Notes: generated by a model not told the origin, from the sequence alone. A DNA stretch of 64,000 bases from Phytoactinopolyspora halotolerans (GCF_010550675.1 NZ_JAAGOA010000005.1:62001-126000); one strand, 5' to 3'; shown: positions 35,399 through 46,426, counted from the stretch's first letter. Translations and numbers: made by a program.

Positions 35399-35586
35399 CG
35401 CTTGGAGTCCACCTCCTCGACGGTGACAAGGTGAGCCACCTTGTCGATCATGCCACGGACCTCCGGACGGTCGGCGCGGACGACCTCGTCGCCGATGCGC
35501 TTCAGCCCTAACGAACGCAACGAATCACGCTGCGTGGAGGTTCCGCCGATCTTGCTCTTGACCTGCCGTATTCTCAGCTCGCTCAT
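35395..35586 (-). CDS. rpmD: 50S ribosomal protein L30
   Basis: 63 residues, normal length ([27 protein letters not shown], ending TVEEVDSKR). It overlaps rpsE and rplO by four bases at either end, so the three are translated as one coupled unit. Confidence 0.97.
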   Translation of the reverse strand: MSELRIRQVKSKIGGTSTQRDSLRSLGLKRIGDEVVRADRPEVRGMIDKVAHLVTVEEVDSKR

Positions 35587-36200
35587 GCTCCGGCCTCCGC
35601 TCGTGCCCGAAGCAGTGCAGGCGGAGCGACGTCCTCGAGCGGCAGCCCACGACGGGCGGCCACCTGCTCCGGACGCTCCAGCGCCCGCAGGGCGGCGACC
35701 GTCGCATGCACGATGTTGATCGCGTTGGACGAACCGAGCGACTTGCTCAGGATGTCGCTGATGCCGGCCGCCTCAAGGACGGCACGGACCGGGCCACCGG
35801 CGATCACACCGGTACCCGGGGAGGCCGGGCGCAGCAGCACCACACCGGCGGCCTTCTCGCCCCGGATCGGGTGCGGGATGGTCCCCTGGATGCGCGGCAC
35901 CTTGAAGAAGTTCTTCTTCGCCTCTTCGACGCCCTTGGCGATCGCCGCCGGTACTTCCTTCGCCTTGCCGTAGCCGACGCCGACGCTTCCGTCTCCGTCG
36001 CCCACGACCACCAGTGCGGTGAAGCTGAAGCGGCGTCCACCCTGGTGGACTTTGGCGACACGATTGATGGCGACGACGCGCTCGATGTAGGCGGTCTTCT
36101 CCGCCCCGCCGTCACCGCGACGGTTGTCGCGGTCGCGACGGTCGCGGCGTTCGCGGCGCTCGCCACCGGGGCCGCCACCGCGACCCTGTGGTCCAGCCAT
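35583..36200 (-). CDS. rpsE: 30S ribosomal protein S5
   Basis: 205 residues from ATG 36200 ([10 protein letters not shown]). A Gly/Arg-rich N-terminal extension of about 40 residues precedes the S5 domain ([31 protein letters not shown]). S5 takes part in decoding accuracy, and the 30-loop here is unremarkable. The upstream in-frame ATG at 36263 has no ribosome site and overlaps rplR. Confidence 0.97.
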   Translation of the reverse strand: MAGPQGRGGGPGGERRERRDRRDRDNRRGDGGAEKTAYIERVVAINRVAKVHQGGRRFSFTALVVVGDGDGSVGVGYGKAKEVPAAIAKGVEEAKKNFFKVPRIQGTIPHPIRGEKAAGVVLLRPASPGTGVIAGGPVRAVLEAAGISDILSKSLGSSNAINIVHATVAALRALERPEQVAARRGLPLEDVAPPALLRARAEAGA

Positions 36201-36234
36201 GATCTCCCTACTTCCTATCGACTCGTCGTCTTGC

Positions 36235-36618
36235 TTACAGTTCCAGGCCCGACTCGCGGGCACCGTCGGCGACCGCGGCCACGCGGCCGTGGTAACGGTT
36301 GCCGCCCCGGTCGAAGACTACGGCCTCGACGCCGGCGGCCTTGGCCCGCTCGGCGACAAGTTCGCCGACCCGGCGCGCCTTGGCCGTCTTGTCGGCCTCC
36401 AGGGCACGCAGGTCCGCCTCCATGCTCGACGCCGACGCGATGGTGTGCCCGGCGGTGTCGTCGATCACCTGCGCCACCATGTGGCGCAGCGACCGGGTGA
36501 CCACCAAGCGCGGACGCGCCGGCGTGCCGTTGACCTTCTTGCGGACCCGCAGATGCCGGCGGCCTCGCGCACCCGCCTTCTGACCCTGCCCGACGCGGCG
36601 GTTGATCGCGATACCCAT
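36235..36618 (-). CDS. rplR: 50S ribosomal protein L18
   Basis: 127 residues. [19 protein letters not shown] and the C-terminal [20 protein letters not shown] are diagnostic. L18 binds 5S rRNA together with L5. It starts two bases after the rplF stop. Confidence 0.98.
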   Translation of the reverse strand: MGIAINRRVGQGQKAGARGRRHLRVRKKVNGTPARPRLVVTRSLRHMVAQVIDDTAGHTIASASSMEADLRALEADKTAKARRVGELVAERAKAAGVEAVVFDRGGNRYHGRVAAVADGARESGLEL

Positions 36619-36620
36619 CG

Positions 36621-37160
36621 TTACTTACCAGCCTTTCCGACCTTGCGCCGGACCTGCTCGCCCTCGTAACGGATGCCCTTGCCCTTGTAAGGCTCCGGAG
36701 GACGCATACCCCGGATCCGGGCGGCGACGTGGCCGACGCGCTGCTTGTCGATGCCCTGTACGGCGAACTTCGTGGGCGACTCGACGACGAACGTGATGCC
36801 TTCCGGCGCCTGGAACAGGATCGGGTGGCTGTAGCCCACCGCGAGCTCGATGTCCGAGCCCTTGGCGGTGACGCGGTAACCGACGCCGACGATCTCGAGC
36901 TTCTTCTCGTAACCGTTCGTCACTCCGGTGACCATGTTCGCCACCAGGGTCCGGGTCAGGCCGTGCAGCGCCTTGCTCTCGCCCTCGTCGTCCGGACGGC
37001 GCACCTCGAGCGCTCCGTCATCGTTGCGCTCGAGCTCGATGATCTCCGGCAGAGTGTGCTCCAGGGTGCCCTTCGGGCCCTTGATCGTCACCTGCCGGCC
37101 ATCGACGGCGACGTCGACTCCGGACGGCACCGGAATAGGGAGCTTGCCAATACGCGACAT
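36621..37160 (-). CDS. rplF: 50S ribosomal protein L6
   Basis: 179 residues with two L6 repeats ([46 protein letters not shown]). It sits near the factor-binding site of the large subunit. It follows rpsH after 23 bp. Confidence 0.98.
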   Translation of the reverse strand: MSRIGKLPIPVPSGVDVAVDGRQVTIKGPKGTLEHTLPEIIELERNDDGALEVRRPDDEGESKALHGLTRTLVANMVTGVTNGYEKKLEIVGVGYRVTAKGSDIELAVGYSHPILFQAPEGITFVVESPTKFAVQGIDKQRVGHVAARIRGMRPPEPYKGKGIRYEGEQVRRKVGKAGK

Positions 37161-37183
37161 TTCTTCAGTTCACTCCCTTCCCA

Positions 37184-37591
37184 TTACCAGACGTAGGCGA
37201 GGACTTCGCCACCCACGCCCTGCTTGGACGCAGCCCGGTCGGTGAGCAGGCCGTGCGACGTCGAGATGATCGCCACGCCCAGCCCGCCGAGCACCTTCGG
37301 CATGTTGTTGGCCTTCGCGTACACCCGCAAGCCAGGCTTGCTCACGCGACGCACTCCAGCGATGGAACGCTCCCGGGACGGCCCGTACTTCAGCGACAGC
37401 ACCAGGCTGCGGCCGACGGAACCCTCCGGAGGCTCTTCCACGTGGAAGTCGGCGATATAGCCCTCTTGCTTGAGGATCTCGGCGATGTGTGCCTTCAGCT
37501 TGCTGTACGGCATCGTCACCGAGTCGTGGTACGCCGAGTTGGCGTTACGCAGACGAGTCAACATGTCTGCGATTGGATCGGTCATGGTCAT
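37184..37591 (-). CDS. rpsH: 30S ribosomal protein S8
   Basis: 135 residues from ATG 37591, giving [18 protein letters not shown] as in relatives. A GTG at 37606 directly after GGGAAA is an alternative that would add five residues. C-terminal [20 protein letters not shown] is the 16S-binding part. In enterobacteria S8 represses the spc operon through an mRNA hairpin; I did not identify that site here. Confidence 0.97.
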   Translation of the reverse strand: MTMTDPIADMLTRLRNANSAYHDSVTMPYSKLKAHIAEILKQEGYIADFHVEEPPEGSVGRSLVLSLKYGPSRERSIAGVRRVSKPGLRVYAKANNMPKVLGGLGVAIISTSHGLLTDRAASKQGVGGEVLAYVW

Positions 37592-37718
37592 GGTCGTGTA
37601 AGCCACTTTCCCGCCGTGGTTTCCGCGAACTCGCGGACCTGCGGCGATCTCTGCTTAGCCGGAAGACGTGCGCCCGGCAGGTTCGTGGGGGTGTGCGGGG
37701 ACCTCAGTCCTCGCGTGG

Positions 37719-37904
37719 TCACCAGCTGGACTTCGTCACGCCCGGCAGTTCGCCGCGGTGCGCCATCTCGCGCAGGCACACCCGGCACAGGCCGAACTTG
37801 CGGTACACCGAGTGCGGTCGCCCGCACTTCTGGCACCGGGTGTACGCGCGGACGGCGAACTTCGGCTTCCGCTGGGCCTTGTTGATCAACGCTTTCTTGG
37901 CCAC
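37719..37904 (-). CDS. rpsN: 30S ribosomal protein S14, zinc type
   Basis: 61 residues, the short S14 with four zinc ligands C24, C27, C40 and C43 ([18 protein letters not shown]). It is the housekeeping type in actinobacteria. A zinc-free long paralogue may exist elsewhere. It lies between rplE and rpsH, with a 127-bp gap before rpsH. Confidence 0.98.
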   Translation of the reverse strand: MAKKALINKAQRKPKFAVRAYTRCQKCGRPHSVYRKFGLCRVCLREMAHRGELPGVTKSSW

Positions 37905-37943
37905 GTCACTGCTCCATCATGATGGTCGCGTTCCTCAGTTCGC

Positions 37944-38507
37944 TCACTGCTCCTTGAACGGGAAGCCAAGGTGCCGCAGCAGCGCCCGGCCTTCGTCGTC
38001 GTTCGTCGCGGTCGTCACCACGGTGATGTCCATGCCCCGCACGCGGTCGATCCGGTCCTGATCGATCTCGTGGAACATCGACTGCTCGTTCAGGCCGAAC
38101 GTGTAGTTCCCACGTCCGTCGAACTGCTTCGGCGACAATCCACGAAAGTCGCGGATCCGCGGCAGCGCGATGGTGACCAGACGGTCCAGGAATTCCCACA
38201 TCCGGTCCCCGCGCAGCGTCACGTGGGCGCCGATCGGCATGCCCTCACGCAGCTTGAACTGCGCGATCGACTTCCGCGCCTTGGTCACGGCCGGCTTCTG
38301 GCCGGTGATCGCCGCGAGGTCACGGACCGCGCCGTCGATCAGCTTCGCGTCCCGCGCAGCCTCGCCGACACCCATGTTCACGACGACCTTGCTCACCACC
38401 GGCACCTGCATGATGTTGGCGATGCCGAACTCGTCGCGCAGGGCTGAGATGATCTCCTGCCGGTAGCGCTCCTTGAGCCGAGGCATGCTGGTTGTCGTTG
38501 TGCTCAT
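37944..38507 (-). CDS. rplE: 50S ribosomal protein L5
   Basis: 187 residues. [28 protein letters not shown] and the C-terminal [25 protein letters not shown] are typical. L5 binds 5S rRNA and contacts P-site tRNA. It follows rplX after 17 bp. Confidence 0.98.
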   Translation of the reverse strand: MSTTTTSMPRLKERYRQEIISALRDEFGIANIMQVPVVSKVVVNMGVGEAARDAKLIDGAVRDLAAITGQKPAVTKARKSIAQFKLREGMPIGAHVTLRGDRMWEFLDRLVTIALPRIRDFRGLSPKQFDGRGNYTFGLNEQSMFHEIDQDRIDRVRGMDITVVTTATNDDEGRALLRHLGFPFKEQ

Positions 38508-38524
38508 CAGCCTCTCCCTCCCGG

Positions 38525-38863
38525 TCAGATCGTCTCACCGGTGCGCTTGGCGTACCGGACCTTGTTGCCGTCCTCGTCGATGCGGTAACCCACCCGCGTG
38601 CCGACGGTCTGCTTCTTCCCGTCGACATCGACTTCCACAGCGAGCTGCACGTTCGACACGTGGATCGGCGCCTCCTGGTGGACCAGGCCGCCACTCTCCA
38701 GTGTCCCGCGCCGGTCGCGCTGCACCTTCTCGTGCTTGGTGATCTGGTTCACGCCCTCGACCACCACCTTCTGCTCACGCGGATAGGCGCGGATGACCTT
38801 GCCGACCAAGCCCTTGTCCCGGCCGGCGATCACCACAACCTTGTCGCCCTTCTTGACACGCAT
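38525..38863 (-). CDS. rplX: 50S ribosomal protein L24
   Basis: 112 residues with an N-terminal KOW motif ([20 protein letters not shown]). L24 initiates 50S assembly. It starts three bases after the rplN stop. Confidence 0.98.
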   Translation of the reverse strand: MRVKKGDKVVVIAGRDKGLVGKVIRAYPREQKVVVEGVNQITKHEKVQRDRRGTLESGGLVHQEAPIHVSNVQLAVEVDVDGKKQTVGTRVGYRIDEDGNKVRYAKRTGETI

Positions 38864-38866
38864 GAC

Positions 38867-39235
38867 CTACAGCACCTCCGGGGCGAGAGAAATGATGCGC
38901 ATGAAGCGCTTCTCCCGAAGCTCACGGCCGACGGGACCGAAGATGCGGGTGCCCCGAGGGTCACCGCCGTCCCGCAGAATGACCGCGGCGTTCTCATCGA
39001 ACCGGATATAGGAGCCGTCCGGACGACGACGCTCCTTCACCGCTCGCACGATCACGGCCTTGACGACGTCACCCTTTTTCACGCTGCCGCCCGGTATGGC
39101 GTCCTTGACGGTCGCTACGATGACGTCGCCGATGCCGGCGTAGCGCCGGCCGGAGCCACCGAGCACACGGATGCACAACAGCTCCTTGGCACCCGTGTTG
39201 TCGGCGACTCGTAGTCGCGACTCCTGCTGAATCAT
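38867..39235 (-). CDS. rplN: 50S ribosomal protein L14
   Basis: 122 residues, the standard length ([33 protein letters not shown]). It is the first gene after the 141-bp hairpin-rich gap that follows rpsQ. That gap corresponds to the S10/spc operon boundary known in enterobacteria. Confidence 0.98.
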   Translation of the reverse strand: MIQQESRLRVADNTGAKELLCIRVLGGSGRRYAGIGDVIVATVKDAIPGGSVKKGDVVKAVIVRAVKERRRPDGSYIRFDENAAVILRDGGDPRGTRIFGPVGRELREKRFMRIISLAPEVL

Positions 39236-39376
39236 CTTTGTAAGGCTCCTGTTTGTCGCGCCGGTTCTCGGCGATCGGTTGTCCCTGACCGCCGAGCCTG
39301 GCGGAACGGACCTGGGGGCAGCGCCCCCTGGGTTTCGTTGTCGTCTCCTGGCGGCAACGCCTCCAGGCTCTTCCTC
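39236..39376 (-). other. Intercistronic region with three stem-loops at the S10/spc boundary
   Basis: Between rpsQ and rplN three stems can be drawn: CCTGGcGGC-AAC-GCCtCCAGG (39347-39367), GGGGGC-AGC-GCCCCC (39314-39328), and CTCGGCG pairing with CGCCGAG (39267-39273 with 39290-39296). No U-tract follows any of them. They may cause partial termination or RNA processing, or separate regulation of the two halves. Confidence 0.45.
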
Positions 39377-39685
39377 TTACTTGGCCTTCTCCAGGATCTC
39401 GACGACGCGCCAGCGCTTGGTGGCCGACAGCGGTCGCGTCTCCATCAGGAGCACGCGGTCACCCGGGCCCGCGGTATTGCTCTCGTCGTGAGCCTTGAGC
39501 TTGTTGGTACGCCGCACGATCTTGCCGTACCGCGCATGCTTGAAGCGGTTCTCGACGGCCACCACGACCGTCTTCTCCATCTTGTCGCTGACCACATAGC
39601 CCTCGCGGACCTTACGGTACGCGCGGCCCTGGCCGGCCTTCTGGCTCGTCTCACTCACCGATGTGTCCTTGCTCTCTGCGCTCAT
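39377..39685 (-). CDS. rpsQ: 30S ribosomal protein S17
   Basis: 102 residues from ATG 39685, overlapping the rpmC stop by four bases. A polar N-terminal extension of about 20 residues precedes the S17 fold ([32 protein letters not shown]). It is the last gene of the S10 half. Confidence 0.97.
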   Translation of the reverse strand: MSAESKDTSVSETSQKAGQGRAYRKVREGYVVSDKMEKTVVVAVENRFKHARYGKIVRRTNKLKAHDESNTAGPGDRVLLMETRPLSATKRWRVVEILEKAK

Positions 39686-39945
39686 GCGGCATCTTCCTTC
39701 GCCGCCTTCTCGGCCTGCGGCGCCGGCGTGATCCCGAGCTCCCGCTCGCGCATGATCGTGTAGATACGCGCGATGTCGCGCCGGACCGCCTTGAGCCGAC
39801 CGTGGCTCTCCAGCTGCCCGGTGGCGGCCTGGAAACGCAGGTTGAACAGCGTCTCCTTGGCCTTGCCCAGCTCTTCCACCAGGTCCGCGTCGCTCTTGTC
39901 GCGCAGCGACTCGGCGTCGAGGTTCTTCGATCCGATGGCCATCAC
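39682..39945 (-). CDS. rpmC: 50S ribosomal protein L29
   Basis: 87 residues, with an Ala/Glu/Lys tail. [26 protein letters not shown] is interrupted by nothing unusual, and [14 protein letters not shown] ends the helical hairpin. L29 lies at the tunnel exit beside L23. It overlaps both neighbours by four bases. Confidence 0.97.
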   Translation of the reverse strand: MMAIGSKNLDAESLRDKSDADLVEELGKAKETLFNLRFQAATGQLESHGRLKAVRRDIARIYTIMRERELGITPAPQAEKAAKEDAA

Positions 39946-40361
39946 AGATCACCTGTCTCGCGTGTCACGATCTTGGCCTTCATCGGCAGCTTGTGAATCG
40001 CACGGGTGAGGGCCTCACGCGCCACCGTCTCGTTCGGGTAGGACAGCTCGAACATGATCCGACCCGGTTTGACGTTGGCGACCCACCACTCCGGCGAGCC
40101 CTTGCCGGACCCCATCCGGGTCTCAGCGGGCTTCTTGGTCAGCGGGCGGTCCGGGAAGATGTTGATCCACACCTTTCCGCCACGCTTCACGTGCCGGGTG
40201 ATAGCGATACGCGCCGCCTCGATCTGGCGGTTGGTCACGTAGTGGCCCTCCACCGCCTGGATGCCGTACTCACCGAATGCCAGCGTGGTGCCACCCTTGG
40301 CGACACCCCGCCGCTTGGGGTGGTGCTGCTTGCGGTGCTTGATCTTGCGTGGAATCAGCAC
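39942..40361 (-). CDS. rplP: 50S ribosomal protein L16
   Basis: 139 residues from GTG 40361, giving the universal start [23 protein letters not shown] lies upstream. The open frame continues about 80 residues further but is a shadow of the rpsC tail. Residue segment [19 protein letters not shown] is typical. L16 supports tRNA positioning at the A site. Confidence 0.97.
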   Translation of the reverse strand: MLIPRKIKHRKQHHPKRRGVAKGGTTLAFGEYGIQAVEGHYVTNRQIEAARIAITRHVKRGGKVWINIFPDRPLTKKPAETRMGSGKGSPEWWVANVKPGRIMFELSYPNETVAREALTRAIHKLPMKAKIVTRETGDL

Positions 40362-40365
40362 GACC

Positions 40366-41229
40366 TCACGCCTCCTGCTGCTCGTTGCTCGTCTCAGCCG
40401 CGGTCGTGACCTCGGCCTCGGCGGGCGCCGTCTCGGCGGGGGCAGCGGTCGCGGTCTCAGCCTCAGCGGCCGCCGGGGCGCCCTGCTGGCCACCGCGGCC
40501 ACGCGCCGGCCGGCGACGCTCCGGACGACGACGCTCCCGCTGCTGCGCACGTGCCTGGGCCGCCTGCTCGGCGGCACGCTCGGCGCGCGAGCCGGTGACG
40601 TCACCCTTGTAGATCCAGACCTTCACACCGATCCGGCCGAACGTCGTACGCGCCTCGAAGAAGCCGTAGTCGACGTCGGCACGCAGCGTGTGCAGCGGTA
40701 CGCGGCCCTCGCGGTAGAACTCGGACCGGCTCATCTCCGCGCCGCCGAGACGACCGGAGCACTGGATCCGCACGCCCTTGGCGCCCGCGCGCATCGTCGT
40801 CTGGATGGCCTTGCGCATCGCCCGACGGAACGCCACACGCGCCGAAAGCTGTTCGGCGACGCCCTGGGCGACCAGCTGCGCATCGATCTCCGGCTGCTTC
40901 ACCTCGAGCACGTTCATCTGAACCTGCTTGCCGGTGAGCTTCTCCAGCTCCGAGCGGAGCCGGTCTGCCTCGACGCCACGCCGGCCGATCACGATGCCGG
41001 GCCGGGCCGTGTGGATGTCCACCCGGACGCGGTCGCGCGTCCGCTCGACCTCGACGCTGGAGATACCGGCACGTTCCATGCCGGCCGTCATCAGCTTCCG
41101 GATGGCGACGTCCTCGGCGACGTAGTCGCGGTAACGCTGGCCTTCACTGGTGCTGTCGGCGAACCACCGGCTCTTGTGGTCGGTGGAGATGCCGAGTCGA
41201 AACCCGTGCGGGTTGATCTTCTGACCCAC
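40366..41229 (-). CDS. rpsC: 30S ribosomal protein S3, with Ala/Glu-rich tail
   Basis: 287 residues; the core ends near residue 215 and about 70 residues of Arg/Gln/Ala/Glu-rich tail follow. Residues 1-215 contain the KH domain ([20 protein letters not shown]) and [17 protein letters not shown]3 lines the mRNA entry channel. Its start shares one base with the rplV stop. Confidence 0.98.
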   Translation of the reverse strand: MGQKINPHGFRLGISTDHKSRWFADSTSEGQRYRDYVAEDVAIRKLMTAGMERAGISSVEVERTRDRVRVDIHTARPGIVIGRRGVEADRLRSELEKLTGKQVQMNVLEVKQPEIDAQLVAQGVAEQLSARVAFRRAMRKAIQTTMRAGAKGVRIQCSGRLGGAEMSRSEFYREGRVPLHTLRADVDYGFFEARTTFGRIGVKVWIYKGDVTGSRAERAAEQAAQARAQQRERRRPERRRPARGRGGQQGAPAAAEAETATAAPAETAPAEAEVTTAAETSNEQQEA

Positions 41230-41591
41230 TAGCGGGTCCCTCCCTTCGCGGCAGCCTGCTTCTCATCGACCGCGATCGTGATGTGGCAGGTACGCTTCTT
41301 GATCCGAAACGCCCGGCCCTTGCCGCCCGGACGGAACCGCTTCATGGTCGGTCCTTCGTCAACGTAGGCGCTTCCCACCACCAGCGCGTCGCGCTGGGTT
41401 CCGGTGAGGTCGTTGGCGTTTGCCACCGCGCTTTCCAGTACCTTCAGCACCGGCTCGGCCGCGGCGATCGGCGTCAGCTTCAGCATCGCCGCCGCCTCAT
41501 CCACGTCCAGACCACGGATGAGGTCCACCACGCGGCGCGCCTTCATGGGCGTCACGCGCACGTAGCGCGCCTTGGCCCTGGCTGCTTCCAT
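41229..41591 (-). CDS. rplV: 50S ribosomal protein L22
   Basis: 120 residues. [20 protein letters not shown] and the hairpin [17 protein letters not shown], which reaches the exit tunnel, are recognisable. No insertion or deletion of the kind linked to macrolide resistance is apparent in the loop. Confidence 0.98.
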   Translation of the reverse strand: MEAARAKARYVRVTPMKARRVVDLIRGLDVDEAAAMLKLTPIAAAEPVLKVLESAVANANDLTGTQRDALVVGSAYVDEGPTMKRFRPGGKGRAFRIKKRTCHITIAVDEKQAAAKGGTR

Positions 41592-41624
41592 CGTTGTCTC
41601 CCTATGCCCTTCGCGTGGCAGACG

Positions 41625-41906
41625 TCACCGGCGCCGAGAGCGACGGTCGTCCTTCTCGTGTCCCCGGAATGTCCGCGTGGGGGCGAACTCGCCGAGCTTG
41701 TGCCCGACCATCGCCTCGGTGACGAACACCGGGACGTGCTTGCGGCCGTCGTGGACCGCAATCGTGTGGCCGATCATGTCCGGGACGATCATCGACCGCC
41801 GGGACCATGTCTTGATCACATTCTTGGTGCCCTGTTCGTTCTGCGCCTCGACCTTCTTGGCCAGGTGCTCGTCGACGAAGGGCCCCTTCTTCAGGCTGCG
41901 TGGCAT
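41625..41906 (-). CDS. rpsS: 30S ribosomal protein S19
   Basis: 93 residues ([20 protein letters not shown], ending [14 protein letters not shown]). S19 forms the head heterodimer with S13. It follows rplB by 11 bp. Confidence 0.98.
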   Translation of the reverse strand: MPRSLKKGPFVDEHLAKKVEAQNEQGTKNVIKTWSRRSMIVPDMIGHTIAVHDGRKHVPVFVTEAMVGHKLGEFAPTRTFRGHEKDDRRSRRR

Positions 41907-41917
41907 CTTCGTAACTC

Positions 41918-42754
41918 CTAGCGCTTCTTGCCGGTCTTGCGGCGCCGCACGATCTGACGGTCGCTCGGCTTGTTCTTCCGCCGGGTGCGTCCCTCGGGCC
42001 TACCGTTCGGGTTCACTGGGTGCCGACCACCGGAGGTCTTCCCTTCACCACCACCGTGCGGGTGGTCCACCGGGTTCATCACCACACCGCGGACGGTCGG
42101 CCGCTTGCCCTTCCAGCGCATGCGGCCGGCCTTACCCCAGTTGATGTTCGACTGCTCAGCGTTGCCGACCTCACCAACGGTGGCGCGGCAACGCACGTCG
42201 ACGTTGCGGATCTCACCGGACGGCATCCGAAGCTGCGCCCAGGTGCCCTCCTTCGCGACCAGCTGGACACTGGCACCGGCGGAACGCGCGATCTTCGCGC
42301 CTCCGCCCGGCCGCAGCTCGATCGCATGGATCACCGTACCGACCGGGATGTTCCGCAGCGGCAGGTTGTTCCCCGGCTGGATGTCCGCCCGGGGACCGGA
42401 CTCGACCTTCCTGCCCTGGGACAGCCGGTGCGGAGCCAGGATGTAGCGCTTCTCCCCGTCCGCGTAGTGCAGCAATGCGATGCGCGACGTACGGTTCGGG
42501 TCGTACTCGATGTGCGCGACCTTGGCCGGCACGCCGTCCTTGTCGGCGCGACGGAAGTCGATGACCCGGTACTGGCGCTTGTGTCCACCACCCTGGTGGC
42601 GCGTCGTGATCCGACCGGAGTTGTTCCGGCCGCCCTTCTTCGGCAGCGGCCGAACGAGCGACTTCTCCGGCTCGGACCGGGTGACCTCGGCGAAGTCGGC
42701 GACACTCGAGCCGCGCCGGCCCGGCGTCGTCGGCTTGTACTTACGGATTCCCAT
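41918..42754 (-). CDS. rplB: 50S ribosomal protein L2
   Basis: 278 residues. It has an OB fold and an SH3-like domain, with the conserved [18 protein letters not shown] loop that carries the His near the peptidyl-transferase centre. The basic C-terminus is typical. A 55-bp gap follows rplW. Confidence 0.98.
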   Translation of the reverse strand: MGIRKYKPTTPGRRGSSVADFAEVTRSEPEKSLVRPLPKKGGRNNSGRITTRHQGGGHKRQYRVIDFRRADKDGVPAKVAHIEYDPNRTSRIALLHYADGEKRYILAPHRLSQGRKVESGPRADIQPGNNLPLRNIPVGTVIHAIELRPGGGAKIARSAGASVQLVAKEGTWAQLRMPSGEIRNVDVRCRATVGEVGNAEQSNINWGKAGRMRWKGKRPTVRGVVMNPVDHPHGGGEGKTSGGRHPVNPNGRPEGRTRRKNKPSDRQIVRRRKTGKKR

Positions 42755-42809
42755 TCCAGACCTCGATAACTTGACCTGTGGTCAACTCTGAAGCTCGTGT
42801 CTCGCGCTC

Positions 42810-43115
42810 TTACGAGACCGGGCCGGAGAAGATGTCGATACGCTGGCCGTCGGCCACGGTGACGATCGCCCGCTTGGTGTCGGGCCGCTTGCCGACCCCG
42901 AACCGGGTACGGCGGCGTTTCCCGAGCCGGTTGGCGGTGTTCACACCGATGACCTTGACGTTGAACACCTTCTCGACCGCGATCTTGATCTCGGTCTTGT
43001 TCGCCCTCGGGTCGACAATGAAGGTGTACTTGTTCTCGTCCAGCAGGCCGTAGCTCTTCTCCGAGACGACCGGCCGCAGCAGGATGTCGCGCGGATCCTT
43101 GTGCACGTCGCTCAC
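42810..43115 (-). CDS. rplW: 50S ribosomal protein L23
   Basis: 101 residues ([39 protein letters not shown]). L23 at the tunnel exit is the docking site for trigger factor and SRP. It overlaps the rplD stop by four bases. Confidence 0.98.
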   Translation of the reverse strand: MSDVHKDPRDILLRPVVSEKSYGLLDENKYTFIVDPRANKTEIKIAVEKVFNVKVIGVNTANRLGKRRRTRFGVGKRPDTKRAIVTVADGQRIDIFSGPVS

Positions 43116-43804
43116 TTCGACTCCTCCGTCTCCGCCGCATCGGCCTTGGCCGCCGCCGCGGTCTCCGGTCCGGCCAGGAACGCCTCCAGGGCCGCCTTGG
43201 TGAAGACCACGTCGTCCGCGCAGAGCACGTCGTAGGTGTTCAGCTGATCGGGAGCGATCACGTGCACGTCCGCGAGGTTGCGCAGGCTCTTGATCGCCAC
43301 GTCGTTACCGCGCTCCACGACGGCCAGCACCCGGGTGCGGTCGGTGACCGAGTTCAGCACCGACTTCGCGCCCTTGGTGGACGGCTGGTCACCCTCGACG
43401 AAGCTTGTCACCACATGCACGCGCCCGTGGGCGGCACGGTCGGACAAAGCGCCTCGGAGGGCGGCAGCCTTCATCTTCTTCGGTGTCCGCTGCGCGTAGC
43501 TCCGCGGCTGCGGCCCGTGTACCACGCCACCGCCGGCGAACTGCGGGGCACGGATCGAGCCCTGCCGGGCACGGCCCGTGCCCTTCTGCCGGTACGGCTT
43601 GGCGCCACCACCGCGGACCTGGCCGCGGGTCTTGGTCGCGTGGGTACCCTGCCGCGCCGCGGCAAGCTGGGCCACCACGACCTGGTGGATCAGCGGCACG
43701 TTGACCTGAACGCCGAAGATCTCGCCCGGCAGGTCGACCTGGCCGGCGGCGGTGCCGCTGGGGTCGACCACGGACACTGTCTTGGTCTCGGTCTCGGTCG
43801 TCAC
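43112..43804 (-). CDS. rplD: 50S ribosomal protein L4
   Basis: 230 residues. The extended loop [24 protein letters not shown] reaches the exit tunnel; both ends are somewhat extended by acidic residues. In gamma-proteobacteria L4 represses the S10 operon; no matching leader is obvious here. Coupled to rplC and rplW by four-base overlaps. Confidence 0.98.
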   Translation of the reverse strand: MTTETETKTVSVVDPSGTAAGQVDLPGEIFGVQVNVPLIHQVVVAQLAAARQGTHATKTRGQVRGGGAKPYRQKGTGRARQGSIRAPQFAGGGVVHGPQPRSYAQRTPKKMKAAALRGALSDRAAHGRVHVVTSFVEGDQPSTKGAKSVLNSVTDRTRVLAVVERGNDVAIKSLRNLADVHVIAPDQLNTYDVLCADDVVFTKAALEAFLAGPETAAAAKADAAETEESK

Positions 43805-44475
43805 TGTGCGCCTCCCTTCGCCGCCGTGCGGACCAGCACCAGCCCACCGTTCGGGCCGGGCACCGCACCCTTGAGCAGGATCAGGCCCTTCTCCGCGTCG
43901 ACCGCGTGGACCTCGATGTTCTGCGCCGTGACCCGCTCGCCGCCCATTCGGCCGGCCATCTTCTGGCCCTTGAACACACGACCAGGGGTGGCGCAGCCGC
44001 CGATGGCTCCCGGCGACCGGTGCTTGCGCTGCACACCGTGCGAGGCGCGCAGACCGCCGAACCCGTGGCGCTTCATCACACCGGCGGTGCCCTTGCCCTT
44101 GCTGGTGCCCGTCACGTCGACCTGTTGGCCGGCGGAGAACGTCTCAGCCGTGAGCTCCTGGCCCGGGCTGTACTCCGAAGCGTCGCTCGTGCGGATCTCC
44201 ACCAGGTGTCGGCGCGGCGTCACGCCGGCCTTCTCGAAGTGCCCCTGTGCGGGCTTGGTCACCTTCCGGGGGTTCGGCGCACCGTACGCGATCTGGACGG
44301 CGTTGTAGCCGTCCTTCTCCGGGGTCCGCACCTGCGTCACCACGCAGGGTCCCGCCTTGACCACGGTCACCGGAACCACACGTTGGTTCTCGTCCCAGAC
44401 CTGGGTCATTCCGACCTTCTCGCCGAGCAGGCCGGAAACGACCCGGCCGGCGGCCTCAGTTGCGTCGATAGTCAT
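43801..44475 (-). CDS. rplC: 50S ribosomal protein L3
   Basis: 224 residues. [20 protein letters not shown] and the central [23 protein letters not shown]-type loop near the peptidyl-transferase centre are intact. It follows rpsJ by 15 bp. Confidence 0.98.
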   Translation of the reverse strand: MTIDATEAAGRVVSGLLGEKVGMTQVWDENQRVVPVTVVKAGPCVVTQVRTPEKDGYNAVQIAYGAPNPRKVTKPAQGHFEKAGVTPRRHLVEIRTSDASEYSPGQELTAETFSAGQQVDVTGTSKGKGTAGVMKRHGFGGLRASHGVQRKHRSPGAIGGCATPGRVFKGQKMAGRMGGERVTAQNIEVHAVDAEKGLILLKGAVPGPNGGLVLVRTAAKGGAQ

Positions 44476-44490
44476 CGCTCTTGATTCCTC

Positions 44491-44799
44491 TTAGAGCTTG
44501 ATCTCGATGTCGACACCAGCCGGCAGGTCGAGACGCATGAGCGAGTCGACCGTCTTCGGCGTGGGATCGATGATGTCAATGAGCCGCTTGTGCGTACGCA
44601 TCTCGAAGTGCTCGCGGCTGTCCTTGTACTTGTGCGGCGAGCGGATGACGCAGTACACGTTCTTCTCGGTCGGTAGCGGCACCGGGCCCGCGACCTGTGC
44701 ACCCGTACGCGTCACCGTATCGACGATCTTCCGCGCCGACGTGTCGATGACCTCGTGGTCATAGGCCTTGAGCCGGATGCGGATCTTCTGTCCCGCCAT
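44491..44799 (-). CDS. rpsJ: 30S ribosomal protein S10 (NusE)
   Basis: 102 residues ([40 protein letters not shown]). Besides its role in the 30S head it is the NusE antitermination factor, which binds NusB, and NusG (62261-62992). It opens the S10 block. The 309-bp upstream gap contains a leader sequence shared with rpsL. Confidence 0.98.
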   Translation of the reverse strand: MAGQKIRIRLKAYDHEVIDTSARKIVDTVTRTGAQVAGPVPLPTEKNVYCVIRSPHKYKDSREHFEMRTHKRLIDIIDPTPKTVDSLMRLDLPAGVDIEIKL

Positions 44800-45065
44800 G
44801 GCTGCTTATCGTCCTTTTCCTTCGTACCGCTTGCGAGCCGAACACTGGCAGCTGCTCCGCCGACCCCCGCGGTCGGGCGTGTCGCGCTCCGGAGGCATAA
44901 TGCACCCGCGCACAACTCGCGTCTCATCGGGATGATCGACTCGAGCCGGCCCTCATGCTGATGACCGGCCGCTGACGAGAAGGTCTCCGTATCGGCCACG
45001 ACGGCTGACTACTTCAGCGCACGCGCCACGGCGGCCTCCGCCGAGCAACTTCACCAGTATGCCAG
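44800..45065 (-). promoter_or_regulatory. Upstream region and leader of the S10 block
   Basis: This gene-free gap carries CATTAT on the minus strand (44897-44902), a -10 candidate without a clear -35. Eleven bases further, at 44861-44885, lies a 25-base sequence identical to one in the rpsL leader. It includes CCGACC-GCGGG-GGTCGG, a 6-bp stem-loop. No terminator-like stem or other gene is seen between this and rpsJ. Confidence 0.45.
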
Positions 45066-45101
45066 AAAAAACCGGCCCCTGGCCAATCCAGGGGCCGGTT
45101 T
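45066..45101 (-). terminator. Intrinsic terminator of tuf
   Basis: AAACCGGCCCCTGG (45069-45082) pairs perfectly with CCAGGGGCCGGTTT (45088-45101) around a five-base loop. On the minus strand a T-tract follows (45066-45070). It lies seven bases after the tuf stop. It is one of the few classical U-tract terminators in the window and separates rpsL-tuf from the S10 block. Confidence 0.9.
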
Positions 45102-45108
45102 CACCTAC

Positions 45109-46308
45109 TTACTTGATGATCTTGGTGACGTGGCCCGCACCGACGGTACGACCACCCTCACGGATCGCGAACTTCAGGCCCTCTTCCATCGCCACCGGCT
45201 GGATGAGTTCCACCTTCATCGTGGTGTCGTCACCCGGCATGACCATGGCGTCCGGCCCGTCGGGCAGGGTCACCACACCGGTCACGTCGGTGGTCCGGAA
45301 GTAGAACTGCGGCCGGTAGTTGTTGAAGAACGGCGTGTGCCGACCACCCTCGTCCTTGGACAGGATGTAGACGGTCGCCTCGAACTCGGTGTGCGGCGTG
45401 GTGGTACCGGGCTTGACGACGACCATGCCGCGCTCGACGTCTTCCTTCTTGGTACCGCGGAGCAGCAGACCGACGTTCTCACCCGCGCGAGCCTCGTCGA
45501 GGAGCTTACGGAACATCTCGATACCGGTCACCGTGGTCTTCTGAGCGGCACCCTCACGGATCCCGACCAGCTCGACCTCCTGGTTGACGTTGAGGACACC
45601 ACGCTCGACGCGGCCCGTGACGACGGTTCCGCGGCCGGTGATGGTGAAGACGTCCTCGATCGGCATCAGGAACGGCTTGTCCGCGTCCCGCACCGGGTCC
45701 GGCACGTTCTCGTCGACGGCCTCCATGAGGTCCTCGACCGTCTTGACCCACTCCGGGTCGCCCTCGAGCGCCTTCAGCGCCGAGACCTTGATGACCGGTA
45801 CGTCGTCGCCGGGGAACTCGTACTCCGTGAGCAGCTCCCGGACCTCCAGCTCGACGAGCTCGAGGATCTCCTCGTCGTCGACCATGTCGGCCTTGTTCAG
45901 CGCCACCAGAATGTACGGCACGCCCACCTGACGGGCGAGCAGCACGTGCTCCTTGGTCTGCGGCATCGGGCCGTCCGTCGCCGCGACCACCAGGATGGCG
46001 CCGTCCATCTGCGCCGCACCGGTGATCATGTTCTTGATGTAGTCGGCGTGCCCAGGAGCGTCGACGTGCGCGTAGTGGCGCTTGTCGGTCTGGTACTCGA
46101 CGTGCGCGATGTTGATCGTGATACCGCGCTGCTTCTCTTCCGGAGCCTTGTCGATGTCGTCGAACGGCATCGCCTCGTTCAGGTCCGGGAACTTCTCGTG
46201 CAGGACCTTGGTGATCGCCGCCGTCAGGGTGGTCTTGCCATGGTCGACGTGACCGATGGTGCCGATATTGACGTGCGGCTTGGTCCGCTCGAACTTCGCC
46301 TTAGCCAC
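45109..46308 (-). CDS. tuf: Elongation factor Tu
   Basis: 399 residues. GTP-binding motifs are GHVDHGKT (19-26), DAPGHADY and NKADMVDD. Switch [15 protein letters not shown] and domains 2 and 3 ([13 protein letters not shown], ending [15 protein letters not shown]) are complete. It delivers aminoacyl-tRNA to the ribosome. It follows fusA after 118 bp. Confidence 0.99.
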   Translation of the reverse strand: MAKAKFERTKPHVNIGTIGHVDHGKTTLTAAITKVLHEKFPDLNEAMPFDDIDKAPEEKQRGITINIAHVEYQTDKRHYAHVDAPGHADYIKNMITGAAQMDGAILVVAATDGPMPQTKEHVLLARQVGVPYILVALNKADMVDDEEILELVELEVRELLTEYEFPGDDVPVIKVSALKALEGDPEWVKTVEDLMEAVDENVPDPVRDADKPFLMPIEDVFTITGRGTVVTGRVERGVLNVNQEVELVGIREGAAQKTTVTGIEMFRKLLDEARAGENVGLLLRGTKKEDVERGMVVVKPGTTTPHTEFEATVYILSKDEGGRHTPFFNNYRPQFYFRTTDVTGVVTLPDGPDAMVMPGDDTTMKVELIQPVAMEEGLKFAIREGGRTVGAGHVTKIIK

Positions 46309-46426
46309 TGTAGGGTCCTCTCCGTATCTAGGACTCGTAAGGTTGACGTTTAGCCGGTGGTGCTCGGCTGTTGTGTTGTCGGGGGTCGGGTCACGCCACC
46401 CGAGGCGAGACTACCGGTTGGTGCCG

